DNA from: Pelagerythrobacter marensis
GTDB lineage: Bacteria > Pseudomonadota > Alphaproteobacteria > Sphingomonadales > Sphingomonadaceae
DNA length: 64,000 nucleotides
Assembly (NCBI RefSeq): GCF_001028625.1
Contig: NZ_CP011805.1
Location: 1,116,001-1,180,000 of the forward strand
Direction: 5' to 3'
Part shown: one piece after another, positions 1 to 8,443 of the stretch
How positions within the stretch are numbered: the stretch's first letter is position 1
How the letters are laid out: every line of letters starts with the position of its first letter
Made by a program: the position numbers and the translations under genes
The notes under the pieces: generated by a model
The model's input: the letters and a program-made list of their open reading frames with translations, nothing else
Told to the model about the DNA's origin: nothing
The model's database searches: none

Positions 1-2298
1 GTTCTGTTTGCCGCTTACTCTACCGGCAGCCGCGCCCGCATCGCCTCTATCCTGACCGAAGCAGGCGCAGCGACGCAGCTGGCCGGGACCTGGCAGGAAG
101 CATTGGGGATGGCGGCAAGGGGGAAACCCGCAGCACTGGTCCTTCCGCTCGAAACCGGCTTCGCCAACGACGAGATGGAGCTGCTGACCGAGCAGGACGT
201 GCTCGGCGACCGGTTGGTCCGGCGGAAGAAGCGGCGCAAGGATTCCGACGCCTTCCTGGCAGAGCTGTCCGCGCTCAATCGCGGCGATCTGGTGGTTCAT
301 GTCGAACACGGGATCGGCAAGTATCTCGGCCTCGAACCGATCGCCGTGGGCAAGAGCCAGCACGATTGCGTGATGCTGGAGTACAAGGGCGGCGACAAGC
401 TCTACATCCCGGTCGAGAATATTGACGTGCTCAGCCGCTACGGCAGCAGCGAAGATGCCGTGATGCTCGACCGCCTCGGCGGCGAGGCATGGCAGAAACG
501 CCGCGCGCGGTTGAAGGAACGCATCCGCGAAATCGCCGGCGAGCTGATGCAGGTCGCGGCGCAGCGCGCGTTGAAGAAGGCACCCGCGCTCGAACCCGAA
601 GAAGCGAGCTACAACCAGTTTGTCGACCGGTTCCCCTGGCAGGAAACCGACGATCAGGATCGCGCGATCGAAGATGTTCTGGGCGATCTGGCCCAGGGGC
701 GGCCGATGGACCGTCTCGTCTGCGGCGATGTCGGCTTCGGCAAGACCGAGGTGGCGCTGCGGGCCGCCTTCGTCGCCGCAATGGCAGGCCAGCAGGTGGC
801 GGTCGTCGCCCCCACCACCCTGCTCGCGCGCCAGCACTATACCAATTTCATGGAACGTTTCGCAGGTTTCCCGCTGCGCATCGGGCGCCTTTCGCGCCTC
901 GTGCCCGCGAGGGAAATGGCCGAAACACGCGAAGGGCTTGCCGCCGGGCAAGTCGATATCGTGGTCGGCACGCACGCGATCCTGTCGAAGACCACGAAGT
1001 TTCGCGACCTCGGGCTGGTGATCGTGGATGAGGAACAGCGTTTCGGCGTCACCCACAAGGAGAAGCTGAAACAGCTTCGCGCCGACGTCCACGTTCTGAC
1101 GCTCACCGCCACGCCGATCCCGCGCACGCTGCAAATGGCGATGAGCGGGCTGCGCGAGCTTTCCACCATCCAGACCCCGCCGGTCGACCGCCTGGCGGTG
1201 CGCACTTACGTGATGGAATGGGACGACATGGTGATGCGCGAGGCGCTGCTGCGCGAGCATCATCGTGGCGGGCAGAGCTTCATCGTCGTGCCCCGCATTT
1301 CGGACATGGAACAGGTTTCGGACTGGCTGCATGAGCATGTGCCCGAAGTGAAGTTCGTCGCCGCGCACGGCCAGATGAGCGCGACCGAGATCGAGGAACG
1401 GATGAGCGCGTTCTACGAAGGCAAGTACGACGTTCTGCTATCCACCACGATCGTTGAAAGCGGGCTCGACCTGCCCAGCGCGAACACGATCATCATCCAC
1501 CGGGCGGACATTTTCGGCCTGGCCCAGCTCTATCAGCTTCGCGGGCGTGTCGGTCGTGCGAAACTGCGCGCTTATGCCTACCTGACATACGAGAAGGACG
1601 TTGCGCTTTCCGAAGTCGCGGAAAAGCGGCTGAAGGTTCTGGGCGACCTCGACAGTCTGGGTGCGGGCTTTCAGCTCGCCAGCCACGACCTCGACATTCG
1701 CGGGGCCGGCAACCTGCTGGGCGACGAGCAGTCGGGCCATATTCGCGAAGTCGGTTTCGAACTCTACCAGTCGATGCTGGAGGACGCGATCCTCGCCGCC
1801 AAGGCTGGCGACGCCGGGCTGGAACGCGGCGACGGACCGCTGAGCCCGCAGATCACCGTCGATGCCCCGATCATGATCCCGGAAGACTATGTCCCCGATC
1901 TTGCCGTGCGCATGGCGCTCTACCGCCGCCTGAACGATGCGAAGGACAAGGCGGAGATCGAGGCCATGGCGGCCGAGATGATCGACCGTTTCGGCCCCCT
2001 GCCCGATGCCACGGCCAACCTCGTGAAGCTGATCGAAATCAAGCATCAGGCGATCGAGGCCAATATTTCCAAGATCGACGTCGGCGCGCGCGGCACCCTG
2101 GTGACATTCCACAACGACGATTTCCCCGATCCGGCCGGACTGCTCGCCTATGTCGAACGGTTGAAGGACACCGCCAAGCTGCGGCCCGACATGAAGCTGG
2201 TGATCAACCGCGCATGGGGCGATCCGCGTTCGCGGCTCAACGGGCTATTCCAGCTCACCCGGGGTTTGAGCGGGGTTGCCCGCAAGGCCGCGCGTTAA
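1..2298 (+). CDS. mfd: Transcription-repair coupling factor Mfd (5' end outside the window)
   Basis: The frame is open from base 1, so the N-terminal UvrB-like part lies upstream and 765 residues remain. In order I see the RNA-polymerase-interacting CarD-like domain (GDLVVHVEHGIGKYLGL), then a RecG-type helicase core with Walker A GDVGFGKTE, the DEEQRFG box and TATPIPRTL, a second RecA lobe (STTIVESGLDLP, QLRGRVGR), and a C-terminal TRCF domain (about 90 residues from PIMIPEDYVPDLAVRMALYRRL). Mfd is a DNA translocase that removes stalled RNA polymerase from template-strand lesions and recruits UvrA. uvrC, from the same excision pathway, lies at the other end of the window but is not linked. 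Only the truncation limits the call. Confidence 0.97.
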   Translation, partial: VLFAAYSTGSRARIASILTEAGAATQLAGTWQEALGMAARGKPAALVLPLETGFANDEMELLTEQDVLGDRLVRRKKRRKDSDAFLAELSALNRGDLVVHVEHGIGKYLGLEPIAVGKSQHDCVMLEYKGGDKLYIPVENIDVLSRYGSSEDAVMLDRLGGEAWQKRRARLKERIREIAGELMQVAAQRALKKAPALEPEEASYNQFVDRFPWQETDDQDRAIEDVLGDLAQGRPMDRLVCGDVGFGKTEVALRAAFVAAMAGQQVAVVAPTTLLARQHYTNFMERFAGFPLRIGRLSRLVPAREMAETREGLAAGQVDIVVGTHAILSKTTKFRDLGLVIVDEEQRFGVTHKEKLKQLRADVHVLTLTATPIPRTLQMAMSGLRELSTIQTPPVDRLAVRTYVMEWDDMVMREALLREHHRGGQSFIVVPRISDMEQVSDWLHEHVPEVKFVAAHGQMSATEIEERMSAFYEGKYDVLLSTTIVESGLDLPSANTIIIHRADIFGLAQLYQLRGRVGRAKLRAYAYLTYEKDVALSEVAEKRLKVLGDLDSLGAGFQLASHDLDIRGAGNLLGDEQSGHIREVGFELYQSMLEDAILAAKAGDAGLERGDGPLSPQITVDAPIMIPEDYVPDLAVRMALYRRLNDAKDKAEIEAMAAEMIDRFGPLPDATANLVKLIEIKHQAIEANISKIDVGARGTLVTFHNDDFPDPAGLLAYVERLKDTAKLRPDMKLVINRAWGDPRSRLNGLFQLTRGLSGVARKAAR

Positions 2299-2319
2299 CG
2301 GCGTCGAGACCGCAGCGGC

Positions 2320-3153
2320 CTAACCGATGGCGGCGGTTCCCGTTTCCTGATCGCGCGCGAAGGCGGCGAAAGTCTGTGCATCCATTGGGCGGGCCCGCAA
2401 GAACCCCTGGTAGAACGCACATCCCTCGGCGCGCACGGCGGCCAACTGCGCGGTCCGTTCGATCCCCTCGGCAATCACCGCGATGTCGAGCGCACCGGCC
2501 ATCGCCACGATCGCGCGCAAGATCGCCAGATCGCGCGGGCCGCTGACGATCCCCTCGACCATCGACCGGTCGAGCTTGAGATAATGCAACGGCAGAACCT
2601 TGAGATAACCGAAGTTGCAGAACCCCGCGCCGAAATCGTCCAGCGCCAACCGCATCCCTTCGGCAGCGAGGCGGTTCAGCTGGCAGACGCTGCCTTCGAT
2701 GTCGCGCACCAGCGCGTGCTCGGTCAGTTCCAGCGTCAGCCGGCCGGGTGAAAACGATAGCTTGTCGACAATAGTCGTCAGTGCCTCCGCAAAATCCGGT
2801 GCGGCGATATCCGCAGCGGTGACGTTGAGCGAAAGGGTCAGGTGCGGGGCCCAGTCTGCTGCATCGCCCAGCGCGCAGGTGGCCACGTGCCGGGTCAGCC
2901 TTTCCGACATTCCCGCCCTTCCGGCGAGGGCAAACATCGCCTCCGCCCCGATTTGTCCGCGCAGGGGATGGTTCCATCGGGCCAGAGCCTCGGCGCCGAC
3001 AAGCCTGTCGTCGTCGCAGGAAAACTGCGGCTGGTACAGCACCTCGATCTGGCCCCGGGCGAAAGCTGTTGCGAGTTCGGCGGCGACCGTCTCGTCATTC
3101 TTGCGGCGGTCTATGGATGTCCGGCGTTCCCGAATCGGCAGCATTGCTTTCAT
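2320..3153 (-). CDS. Stand-alone EAL-domain cyclic-di-GMP phosphodiesterase
   Basis: This 277-residue protein is almost entirely one EAL domain. The catalytic set looks complete: E55-A-L in GAEALARW, Asn in SLNVTA, Glu in LELTE, Asp-Asp in LALDDFGAGF, Lys in YLKLDRS, Glu in IAEGIE and Gln in FYQGF. It should therefore hydrolyse c-di-GMP to pGpG. No membrane segment, GGDEF or sensory domain is seen, only a charged N-terminus (RERRTSIDRRKND). I chose the ATG at 3153 because the longer open frame runs into the divergent nadK gene; a second ATG follows at 3144. It converges with mfd. A second active-looking EAL protein lies at 58.9-61.2 kb. Confidence 0.88.
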   Translation of the reverse strand: MKAMLPIRERRTSIDRRKNDETVAAELATAFARGQIEVLYQPQFSCDDDRLVGAEALARWNHPLRGQIGAEAMFALAGRAGMSERLTRHVATCALGDAADWAPHLTLSLNVTAADIAAPDFAEALTTIVDKLSFSPGRLTLELTEHALVRDIEGSVCQLNRLAAEGMRLALDDFGAGFCNFGYLKVLPLHYLKLDRSMVEGIVSGPRDLAILRAIVAMAGALDIAVIAEGIERTAQLAAVRAEGCAFYQGFLRARPMDAQTFAAFARDQETGTAAIG

Positions 3154-3265
3154 ACCTCGCGCGATGACGGAAGCTCGCTTTCCCGTCTGCCCGTCCGCCG
3201 CGCGCGTTGCAAATCGAGACGCCCGCACATAGGTTGCACATCGGGCAGGGACGGAGCCTCCTTCA

Positions 3266-4054
3266 ATGAGCGTTTCCAACGGGTTTGAGCGGCTGGCAAT
3301 GGTCGCGTCCGATAACGAGCGGGCGCAGGCCGCTGCGCATGAATTGCGCCAAACGACAGAATTCTGTCCGATCGACGAGGCGGAAGCCGTGGCCGTGATC
3401 GGCGGTGACGGCTTCATGCTGCAGACGCTGCACCAGATGCTGGACCAGGGCGATATCAAGCCGGTCTATGGCATCAACCTGGGCACTGTCGGCTTCCTCA
3501 TGAACCGGCATCGCAAAACCGGCGCGCTGCTCGACAAGATCAACCGCGCGCGCGCCTTCACCATCGCTCCGCTGAGGATGGAGGCCGTTACGCAGGATGG
3601 CGCGACCACCACTGTCTGCGCCATCAACGAAGTCTCCCTGCTGCGTGAAACCCGCCAGACCGCGAAGATCGAGGTTTCGGTCAACGGGCGAGTCCGCATT
3701 GCCGAACTGGTGTGCGACGGTGTGCTGGTGGCGACGCCTGCCGGATCGACGGCCTACAACCTTTCCGCGCATGGGCCGATCCTGCCGCTCGATTCGCAGC
3801 TGCTGGCGCTGACACCGATCAGTCCGTTTCGTCCGCGCCGCTGGAACGGCGCGCTGCTGCCCGACCGCAGCCGAATCGAACTGCGCGTGCGTGAACCGGG
3901 CAAGCGCCCGGTATCCGCGGTCGCCGATCAGAAGGAAGTGCGCGACGTGGCCCAGGTCACACTAGAAATCGCGCGGGAATCGGAATTGACGCTGCTGTTC
4001 GATCCCGGCCATGCGCTGGACGAGCGGATCGTGGCCGAACAGTTCATCGCCTGA
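3266..4054 (+). CDS. nadK: NAD kinase
   Basis: NadK phosphorylates NAD+ to NADP+ in the cytoplasm. The 262-residue product has the conserved GGDG motif at residues 46-49 (AVIGGDGFML), the NLGTVGFL segment, the NE pair in INEVSLLR, and the glycine-rich DGVLVATPAGSTAYNLSAHGP region that closes the active site. Length is on the short side, as usual for alphaproteobacterial enzymes. The ATG at 3266 has GGAG nine bases upstream. The gene diverges from the EAL gene with about 110 bp between starts and is followed by a tRNA gene with its own promoter. Confidence 0.95.
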   Translation: MSVSNGFERLAMVASDNERAQAAAHELRQTTEFCPIDEAEAVAVIGGDGFMLQTLHQMLDQGDIKPVYGINLGTVGFLMNRHRKTGALLDKINRARAFTIAPLRMEAVTQDGATTTVCAINEVSLLRETRQTAKIEVSVNGRVRIAELVCDGVLVATPAGSTAYNLSAHGPILPLDSQLLALTPISPFRPRRWNGALLPDRSRIELRVREPGKRPVSAVADQKEVRDVAQVTLEIARESELTLLFDPGHALDERIVAEQFIA

Positions 4055-4088
4055 AATTCGCCCTTCGGGCGCGGTCACACAACGCCCC

Positions 4089-4117
4089 TTGCCAAAGCCG
4101 AAACGCGCCCATATAGG
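4089..4117 (+). promoter_or_regulatory. Probable sigma-70 promoter of the tRNA-Asn gene
   Basis: TTGCCA at 4089-4094 and TATAGG at 4112-4117 are 17 bp apart and end 26 bp before the mature tRNA. The spacing and position fit a housekeeping promoter. Inferred from sequence only. Confidence 0.55.
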
Positions 4118-4143
4118 CGCACCCCTGTCCGCACCGAGGCTGT

Positions 4144-4218
4144 TCCCCGATAGCTCAGCGGTAGAGTAGGTGACTGTTAATCACTTGGTCGTTGGTTCGA
4201 ATCCAACTCGGGGAGCCA
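4144..4218 (+). tRNA. tRNA-Asn (anticodon GTT)
   Basis: A complete cloverleaf: acceptor strands TCCCCGA and TCGGGGA, D-arm with AGCTCAGCGGTAGAG, anticodon loop CTGTTAA with anticodon GTT, and T-arm GTTGGTTCGAATCCAAC. The discriminator is G and the 3' CCA is encoded (4216-4218). It lies between nadK and a membrane-protein gene. No integrase or attachment-site duplication follows, so it does not look like an island insertion point here. Confidence 0.97.
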
Positions 4219-4321
4219 CGGTGCGGACGCAAGCTTCCGCATCGTGGCACTGAAGCCTCCCTCCCCCTACCCTTTCATCAGTGTCGAACGTGCTGCGGCG
4301 CGCCGAATCGTGATCGGATAA

Positions 4322-4993
4322 TCAGGCGGCTCCCGCCGTTGCGCTTCCGGCGCCGTTTCTGGGCATGAGCCGTGTCGCGGTGATCAGCAGCAGGCCGCCA
4401 ATCCAGAACGCCACGCACAGGGCCACTACGTTGAACGCGAGCATCCCGGCGCCCAGCGCGTCAAGATCGATGAAGGGATAGGGATAGAAACCCGTCATGG
4501 CCCCCCGAACCAGAGCGTAGGCGAGATAGAGTATCGGCCAACCCAGTGCCATCGCCGCATGGCGCCATGACAGGGTCGTCTTGGCAGAGAAAAGCCCCCA
4601 CCACAGCGCGACCGCAATTGGCGTGGCGCTATGCAGCCCCTGATCGGCCCACCACGCGGCCCCTTCGGGTCGCCAGAGATGGGCAAGCAGCGCGTGGTAG
4701 ACGATCCCGACGATGAGTATCCACAGCGTCAGCGCGAACATCCAGAATGCGCCTGGCGCTTTGCCTCGAACCGCGATCAGGGCAAACGTGCCCAGCACGA
4801 GAATGTTGGTTAGGACGGTGAACATTCCCAGCATGCGCCAGATCGCCGCCCCCGGCGATCCGAGCAGTCCGGTCGAAACGAAAACCTGCAACCCCAGCGC
4901 CAGCGCCGCGATCAACGCGATCACGGCCGCGCCGACACGAGCCGAACCCCCAATCGCGCCCGTGCTGAACCCCTCGTCGGACTGTAACAACAT
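4322..4993 (-). CDS. Pr6Pr-family integral membrane protein
   Basis: This 223-residue hydrophobic protein has about six membrane spans, for example around VIALIAALALGLQVFV, TVLTNILVLGTFALIAV, TLWILIVGIVYHALL, WPILYLAYALV and FNVVALCVAFWIGGLLL. The pattern, with conserved TNI, YH and H residues in the membrane and a YPYPFIDLD motif near the fifth span, matches the bacterial Pr6Pr/FAR-17a-AIG1-like family. Its biochemical role is not settled. The ATG at 4993 has a clear GGGGGA site five bases upstream; a longer in-frame extension to 5146 lacks one and looks non-coding. It lies downstream of secA on the same strand with a hairpin between. Confidence 0.75.
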   Translation of the reverse strand: MLLQSDEGFSTGAIGGSARVGAAVIALIAALALGLQVFVSTGLLGSPGAAIWRMLGMFTVLTNILVLGTFALIAVRGKAPGAFWMFALTLWILIVGIVYHALLAHLWRPEGAAWWADQGLHSATPIAVALWWGLFSAKTTLSWRHAAMALGWPILYLAYALVRGAMTGFYPYPFIDLDALGAGMLAFNVVALCVAFWIGGLLLITATRLMPRNGAGSATAGAA

Positions 4994-5195
4994 GCTCGTC
5001 CCCCCGGCATCACCTGCATTGTGCAGCACTGGTTTTGTTCTTTGTGCAGCGCCGGTCAACCGGATATCACCGCGACCGCGAGAGGCACAGGCTGGATCGA
5101 ACAGTGGCCTGTTTGCCCGGGCATGACTCCCCTCCGCGTAGAACACGGTGAGACTCCCGAACGCGGTCGCTGCTGCTAGCGCCGGCGACTTCCGT

Positions 5196-5226
5196 TCCGC
5201 CGGAATGAAACGCTCATCCCGGCGGA
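5196..5226 (-). terminator. Hairpin downstream of secA
   Basis: An eight-base-pair stem (TCCGCCGG with CCGGCGGA) with a 15-base loop begins just after the secA stop codon. There is no U-tract, so it may be a weak or Rho-assisted terminator, or a transcript-stabilising end. The rest of 4994-5233 shows no other feature. Confidence 0.45.
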
Positions 5227-5233
5227 GAAAGGT

Positions 5234-7984
5234 TTATCCGGCGGCGCCGTGGCAATGCTTGTACTTGCTCCCCGATCCGCAGGGGCAAGGTGCGTTGCGG
5301 CTGATCTCCATGTCGGCATAGGGATTTTCACTTACCGAACCGCCCGGTCCCGCCGCCGCGCGCGGGCTGCCTGCCAGTGCCCCGAACAGTGCCTCTCGCG
5401 TGGCCGAACCGTCGCCGTCTGCCGAATTGTCCAGCCCGGTCAGGGGGTCGATGTGTCCGGTCAGGAAATCGGGCAGGTCGGGCAACGTCTGCTGCTGTTG
5501 CTGCGGGGCGATGCGCAGTTCGCTCTTGAGAAGAATGCCGGTGACATCCTCGCGCAGCTTGTGCAGCATCGATTCAAACAGGCCGAATGCTTCCTGCTTG
5601 TATTCGTTGATCGGCTGCTTCTGCGCATAGGCGCGCAGGAATACCACCTGTCGCAGGGCATCCAGCGTCGCAAGATGTTCCTTCCAGTGGAAGTCCAGCC
5701 GTTCGAGCAGGATCGATTTTTCCACCTGACGCCAGATAGAAGGATCGTTCTCCGCGATCTTGCGGTCCATGATCGCATCGGCTTCGGTCCGCAGCCGTTC
5801 TTCGATCAGCTCGGGTTCCAGCGTGTCTTCCTGCATCCAGGCATCGATGGGTGGTTCGATCCCGAGAACTTCCGCCACCCGTTCCTTCAGGCCTTCGACA
5901 TTCCACTGTTCGGGATAGGAGCCGGGCGGGCAGGCTTCGCCCACGATCGTGGCGACGGTATCGTGCCGCATGTCGACCACGACATCGTCGACCGTTTCGC
6001 TGTCCATGATCTCCGCACGCTGTTCGTAGATCACCTTGCGCTGATCGTTCATCACGTCGTCGTATTCGACGACCTGCTTGCGGATGTCGTAGTTTCGCGC
6101 CTCGACCTTTTTCTGGGCGGTTTCGATCGCCTTGGAAAGCCAGCGCGAACCGATTGCTTCGCCATCTTCCAGATTGGAATTCATCATCCGCGCGAACAAA
6201 GTGTCTGGTCCGAAAATGCGCAGCAGGTCGTCTTCGAGGCAGAGGTAGAAGCGCGAAAGCCCCGGATCGCCCTGGCGCCCCGAACGGCCGCGTAGCTGGT
6301 TGTCGATCCGGCGCGATTCGTGTCGCTCGGTGCCGAGCACGAACAGGCCGCCGGCTTCGAGCACTTTGTCCCGCTCGGCAGCGATTTCCTGCTTGATTGT
6401 CTCGATCGCGGCTTCGCGCTCCGGACCTTCGGGCATATCGCCCAGCTCGTCCTCGATCCGGAAATCGACATTGCCGCCAAGCTGAATGTCCGTGCCGCGC
6501 CCGGCCATGTTGGTGGCAATGGTCACTGCCCCCAGGCGGCCGGCCTGAGCAACAATCCGCGCCTCCATCTCGTGGAAGCGCGCGTTCAGCACGGCATGTT
6601 CGACTTCCTCTTCGTCCAGGAACTTCGAGAGCATCTCGGACTTCTCGATTGAAACCGTACCGACCAGAACCGGCTGGCCGATCTCGCTCTTTTCACGGAT
6701 GGCCTTCGCGATTGCTTTGAACTTGTCGACCGTGTTCTTGTAGAACTCGTCTTCCTCGTCGATCCGCTGCACCGGCACGTTGGTCGGGATTTCGACCACG
6801 TTCATCTTGTAGATGTCCCAGAACTCGCTCGCTTCAGTTGCGGCGGTGCCGGTCATGCCCGACAGCTTGGGATACATGCGGAAATAGTTCTGGAAGGTGA
6901 TCGAGGCCATCGTCTGGTTCTCGGGCTCGATCTTGACCCCTTCCTTCGCCTCAACCGCCTGGTGCAGGCCATTCGACCAGCGGCGGCCATCCATCATGCG
7001 CCCCGTGAACTCGTCGATGATGACGACCTTGTCGTCCTTGACGATGTAATCGGTATCGCGCTTGAACATGATGTTCGCCTTGAGCGCCTGGTCGAGGTGG
7101 TGGACGACCTGCGTGTTTTCCACGTCGTAAAGGTTCTCGGTCTCCAGCAGCTCGGCCTCGGCCAGCATCGCCTCGACCTTCTCGATCCCGTCTTCGGTCC
7201 AGGTGATGTTCTTGGTCTTTTCGTCCGCGTCGTAGAAGCTGTCGTCGATCTGCTTCACGATGGCGTCGATCGTGGTGTAAAGTTCGCTCTTGTCCTCGGT
7301 CGGGCCGGAGATGATCAACGGCGTACGCGCTTCGTCGATCAGGATCGAATCCACCTCGTCGACGATGGCGTAGTTGAAGGGGCGCTGGACCATCTGGCCA
7401 CGCTCGTGCTTCATATTGTCGCGCAGATAGTCGAAACCGAATTCGTTGTTGGTACCGTAAGTGATGTCGGCACCATAGGCTTCGCGCCGCTGTTGCTCGC
7501 CCAGATTGGGCACGATCACCCCGACCGTGAGGCCGAGCCAGCGGTAAAGCTGCCCCATCCAGTCGGCATCGCGCCGGGCGAGGTAGTCGTTCACGGTCAC
7601 GACGTGAACGCCCTTCCCCTCGATCGCGTTGAGGTAAGTGGCGAGGGTGGCGACCAGCGTCTTGCCCTCACCCGTCCGCATTTCCGCGATTTCGCCGCGA
7701 TGGAGCACCACGCCGCCGATCATCTGCACGTCGAAATGGCGCATGCCGAGCACGCGGATCGACGCTTCACGCACCGTGGCGAAGGCTTCGGGCATGATAT
7801 CGTCGAGCGTCTTGCCTTCTTCCAGCTGGGCGCGGAACTTGGCGGTTTGCGCCTGCAGCTCCTCGTCCGAGAAAGCCTGGATCTGTTCTTCAAGCGCGTT
7901 GATCTGGTTGACGAGCTTGCCGATCGATTTGACGTAGCGTTCGTTGGAGGAACCGAAAATTGATTTGGCGATGGTCTGGAACAT
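5234..7984 (-). CDS. secA: Preprotein translocase ATPase SecA
   Basis: SecA drives export of unfolded precursors through SecYEG at the inner membrane. The 916-residue length is normal. Visible are Walker A MRTGEGKTL (102-110), Walker B DEVDSILIDEARTPL, the YGTNNEFGFDYLRDNM segment, TGTAATEASEF, TNMAGRGTDIQL and GRSGRQGDPG. The C-terminal SecB/zinc tail has C900-P-C902...C911-H912, so it is the full zinc-binding form. The gene stands alone on the minus strand, and the next gene downstream is the Pr6Pr-type membrane protein. Confidence 0.98.
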   Translation of the reverse strand: MFQTIAKSIFGSSNERYVKSIGKLVNQINALEEQIQAFSDEELQAQTAKFRAQLEEGKTLDDIMPEAFATVREASIRVLGMRHFDVQMIGGVVLHRGEIAEMRTGEGKTLVATLATYLNAIEGKGVHVVTVNDYLARRDADWMGQLYRWLGLTVGVIVPNLGEQQRREAYGADITYGTNNEFGFDYLRDNMKHERGQMVQRPFNYAIVDEVDSILIDEARTPLIISGPTEDKSELYTTIDAIVKQIDDSFYDADEKTKNITWTEDGIEKVEAMLAEAELLETENLYDVENTQVVHHLDQALKANIMFKRDTDYIVKDDKVVIIDEFTGRMMDGRRWSNGLHQAVEAKEGVKIEPENQTMASITFQNYFRMYPKLSGMTGTAATEASEFWDIYKMNVVEIPTNVPVQRIDEEDEFYKNTVDKFKAIAKAIREKSEIGQPVLVGTVSIEKSEMLSKFLDEEEVEHAVLNARFHEMEARIVAQAGRLGAVTIATNMAGRGTDIQLGGNVDFRIEDELGDMPEGPEREAAIETIKQEIAAERDKVLEAGGLFVLGTERHESRRIDNQLRGRSGRQGDPGLSRFYLCLEDDLLRIFGPDTLFARMMNSNLEDGEAIGSRWLSKAIETAQKKVEARNYDIRKQVVEYDDVMNDQRKVIYEQRAEIMDSETVDDVVVDMRHDTVATIVGEACPPGSYPEQWNVEGLKERVAEVLGIEPPIDAWMQEDTLEPELIEERLRTEADAIMDRKIAENDPSIWRQVEKSILLERLDFHWKEHLATLDALRQVVFLRAYAQKQPINEYKQEAFGLFESMLHKLREDVTGILLKSELRIAPQQQQQTLPDLPDFLTGHIDPLTGLDNSADGDGSATREALFGALAGSPRAAAGPGGSVSENPYADMEISRNAPCPCGSGSKYKHCHGAAG

Positions 7985-8083
7985 GTAAGGGGCCCTGTCA
8001 GGACTGGAAATGAATGGAGACCGCCCGCGCGCTTCACGCGCGAAGGGGCGGCGGATCGTACCGTGGAATTTTTGAAACGGCGC

Positions 8084-8356
8084 CTATTCGAAGGCGCGAT
8101 CGGGTCCGAACTGAACGGTCGGGATATAGATCTGGATCGATGGGCAGTCACGACAGCCCGACACCGGATCGGACCGGGACGGCGTGCGATCCTTGCGCAC
8201 GGACGCCTCGCAACGTGGCGCACGACCGGGATTTGCGGCGACCGTGCCGTGGCTGATTTCAGCGCTCGCCGCCTGTGCGAAGGCTGCGTTCGCCGGGGTG
8301 CCGGCGGCGGCAAGGCCGGTAATCAGCGCGAGGCAGGCAAGAAGGCGGGTCAGCAT
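8084..8356 (-). CDS. Small exported protein of unknown function
   Basis: A 90-residue frame opens with a typical Sec signal peptide (MLTRLLACLALITGLAAAGTP) and a likely signal peptidase I site near AFAQA. The mature part is about 60 residues, basic and proline-rich, with three cysteines (RCEAS, GCRDC) and the tail IQIYIPTVQFGPDRAFE. I recognise no family. The start has no strong Shine-Dalgarno, but the start plus signal peptide is unlikely to be chance. The same frame continues upstream as an antisense of argJ, which I regard as non-coding. It sits between secA (same strand, 99 bp downstream) and argJ (divergent). Confidence 0.55.
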   Translation of the reverse strand: MLTRLLACLALITGLAAAGTPANAAFAQAASAEISHGTVAANPGRAPRCEASVRKDRTPSRSDPVSGCRDCPSIQIYIPTVQFGPDRAFE

Positions 8357-8443
8357 TTGGCCGCAAGATAGGCGCTGTTCACCGGATCGTCCACCGCGAA
8401 TGCCGGATTTACCGGCGCGCATCCCAAGGGTAGGAGCCGGCAG

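Noticed and set aside
4144..4321. Integration site at tRNA-Asn
   Set aside because: No integrase, no duplicated tRNA end, no change in base composition beyond it.
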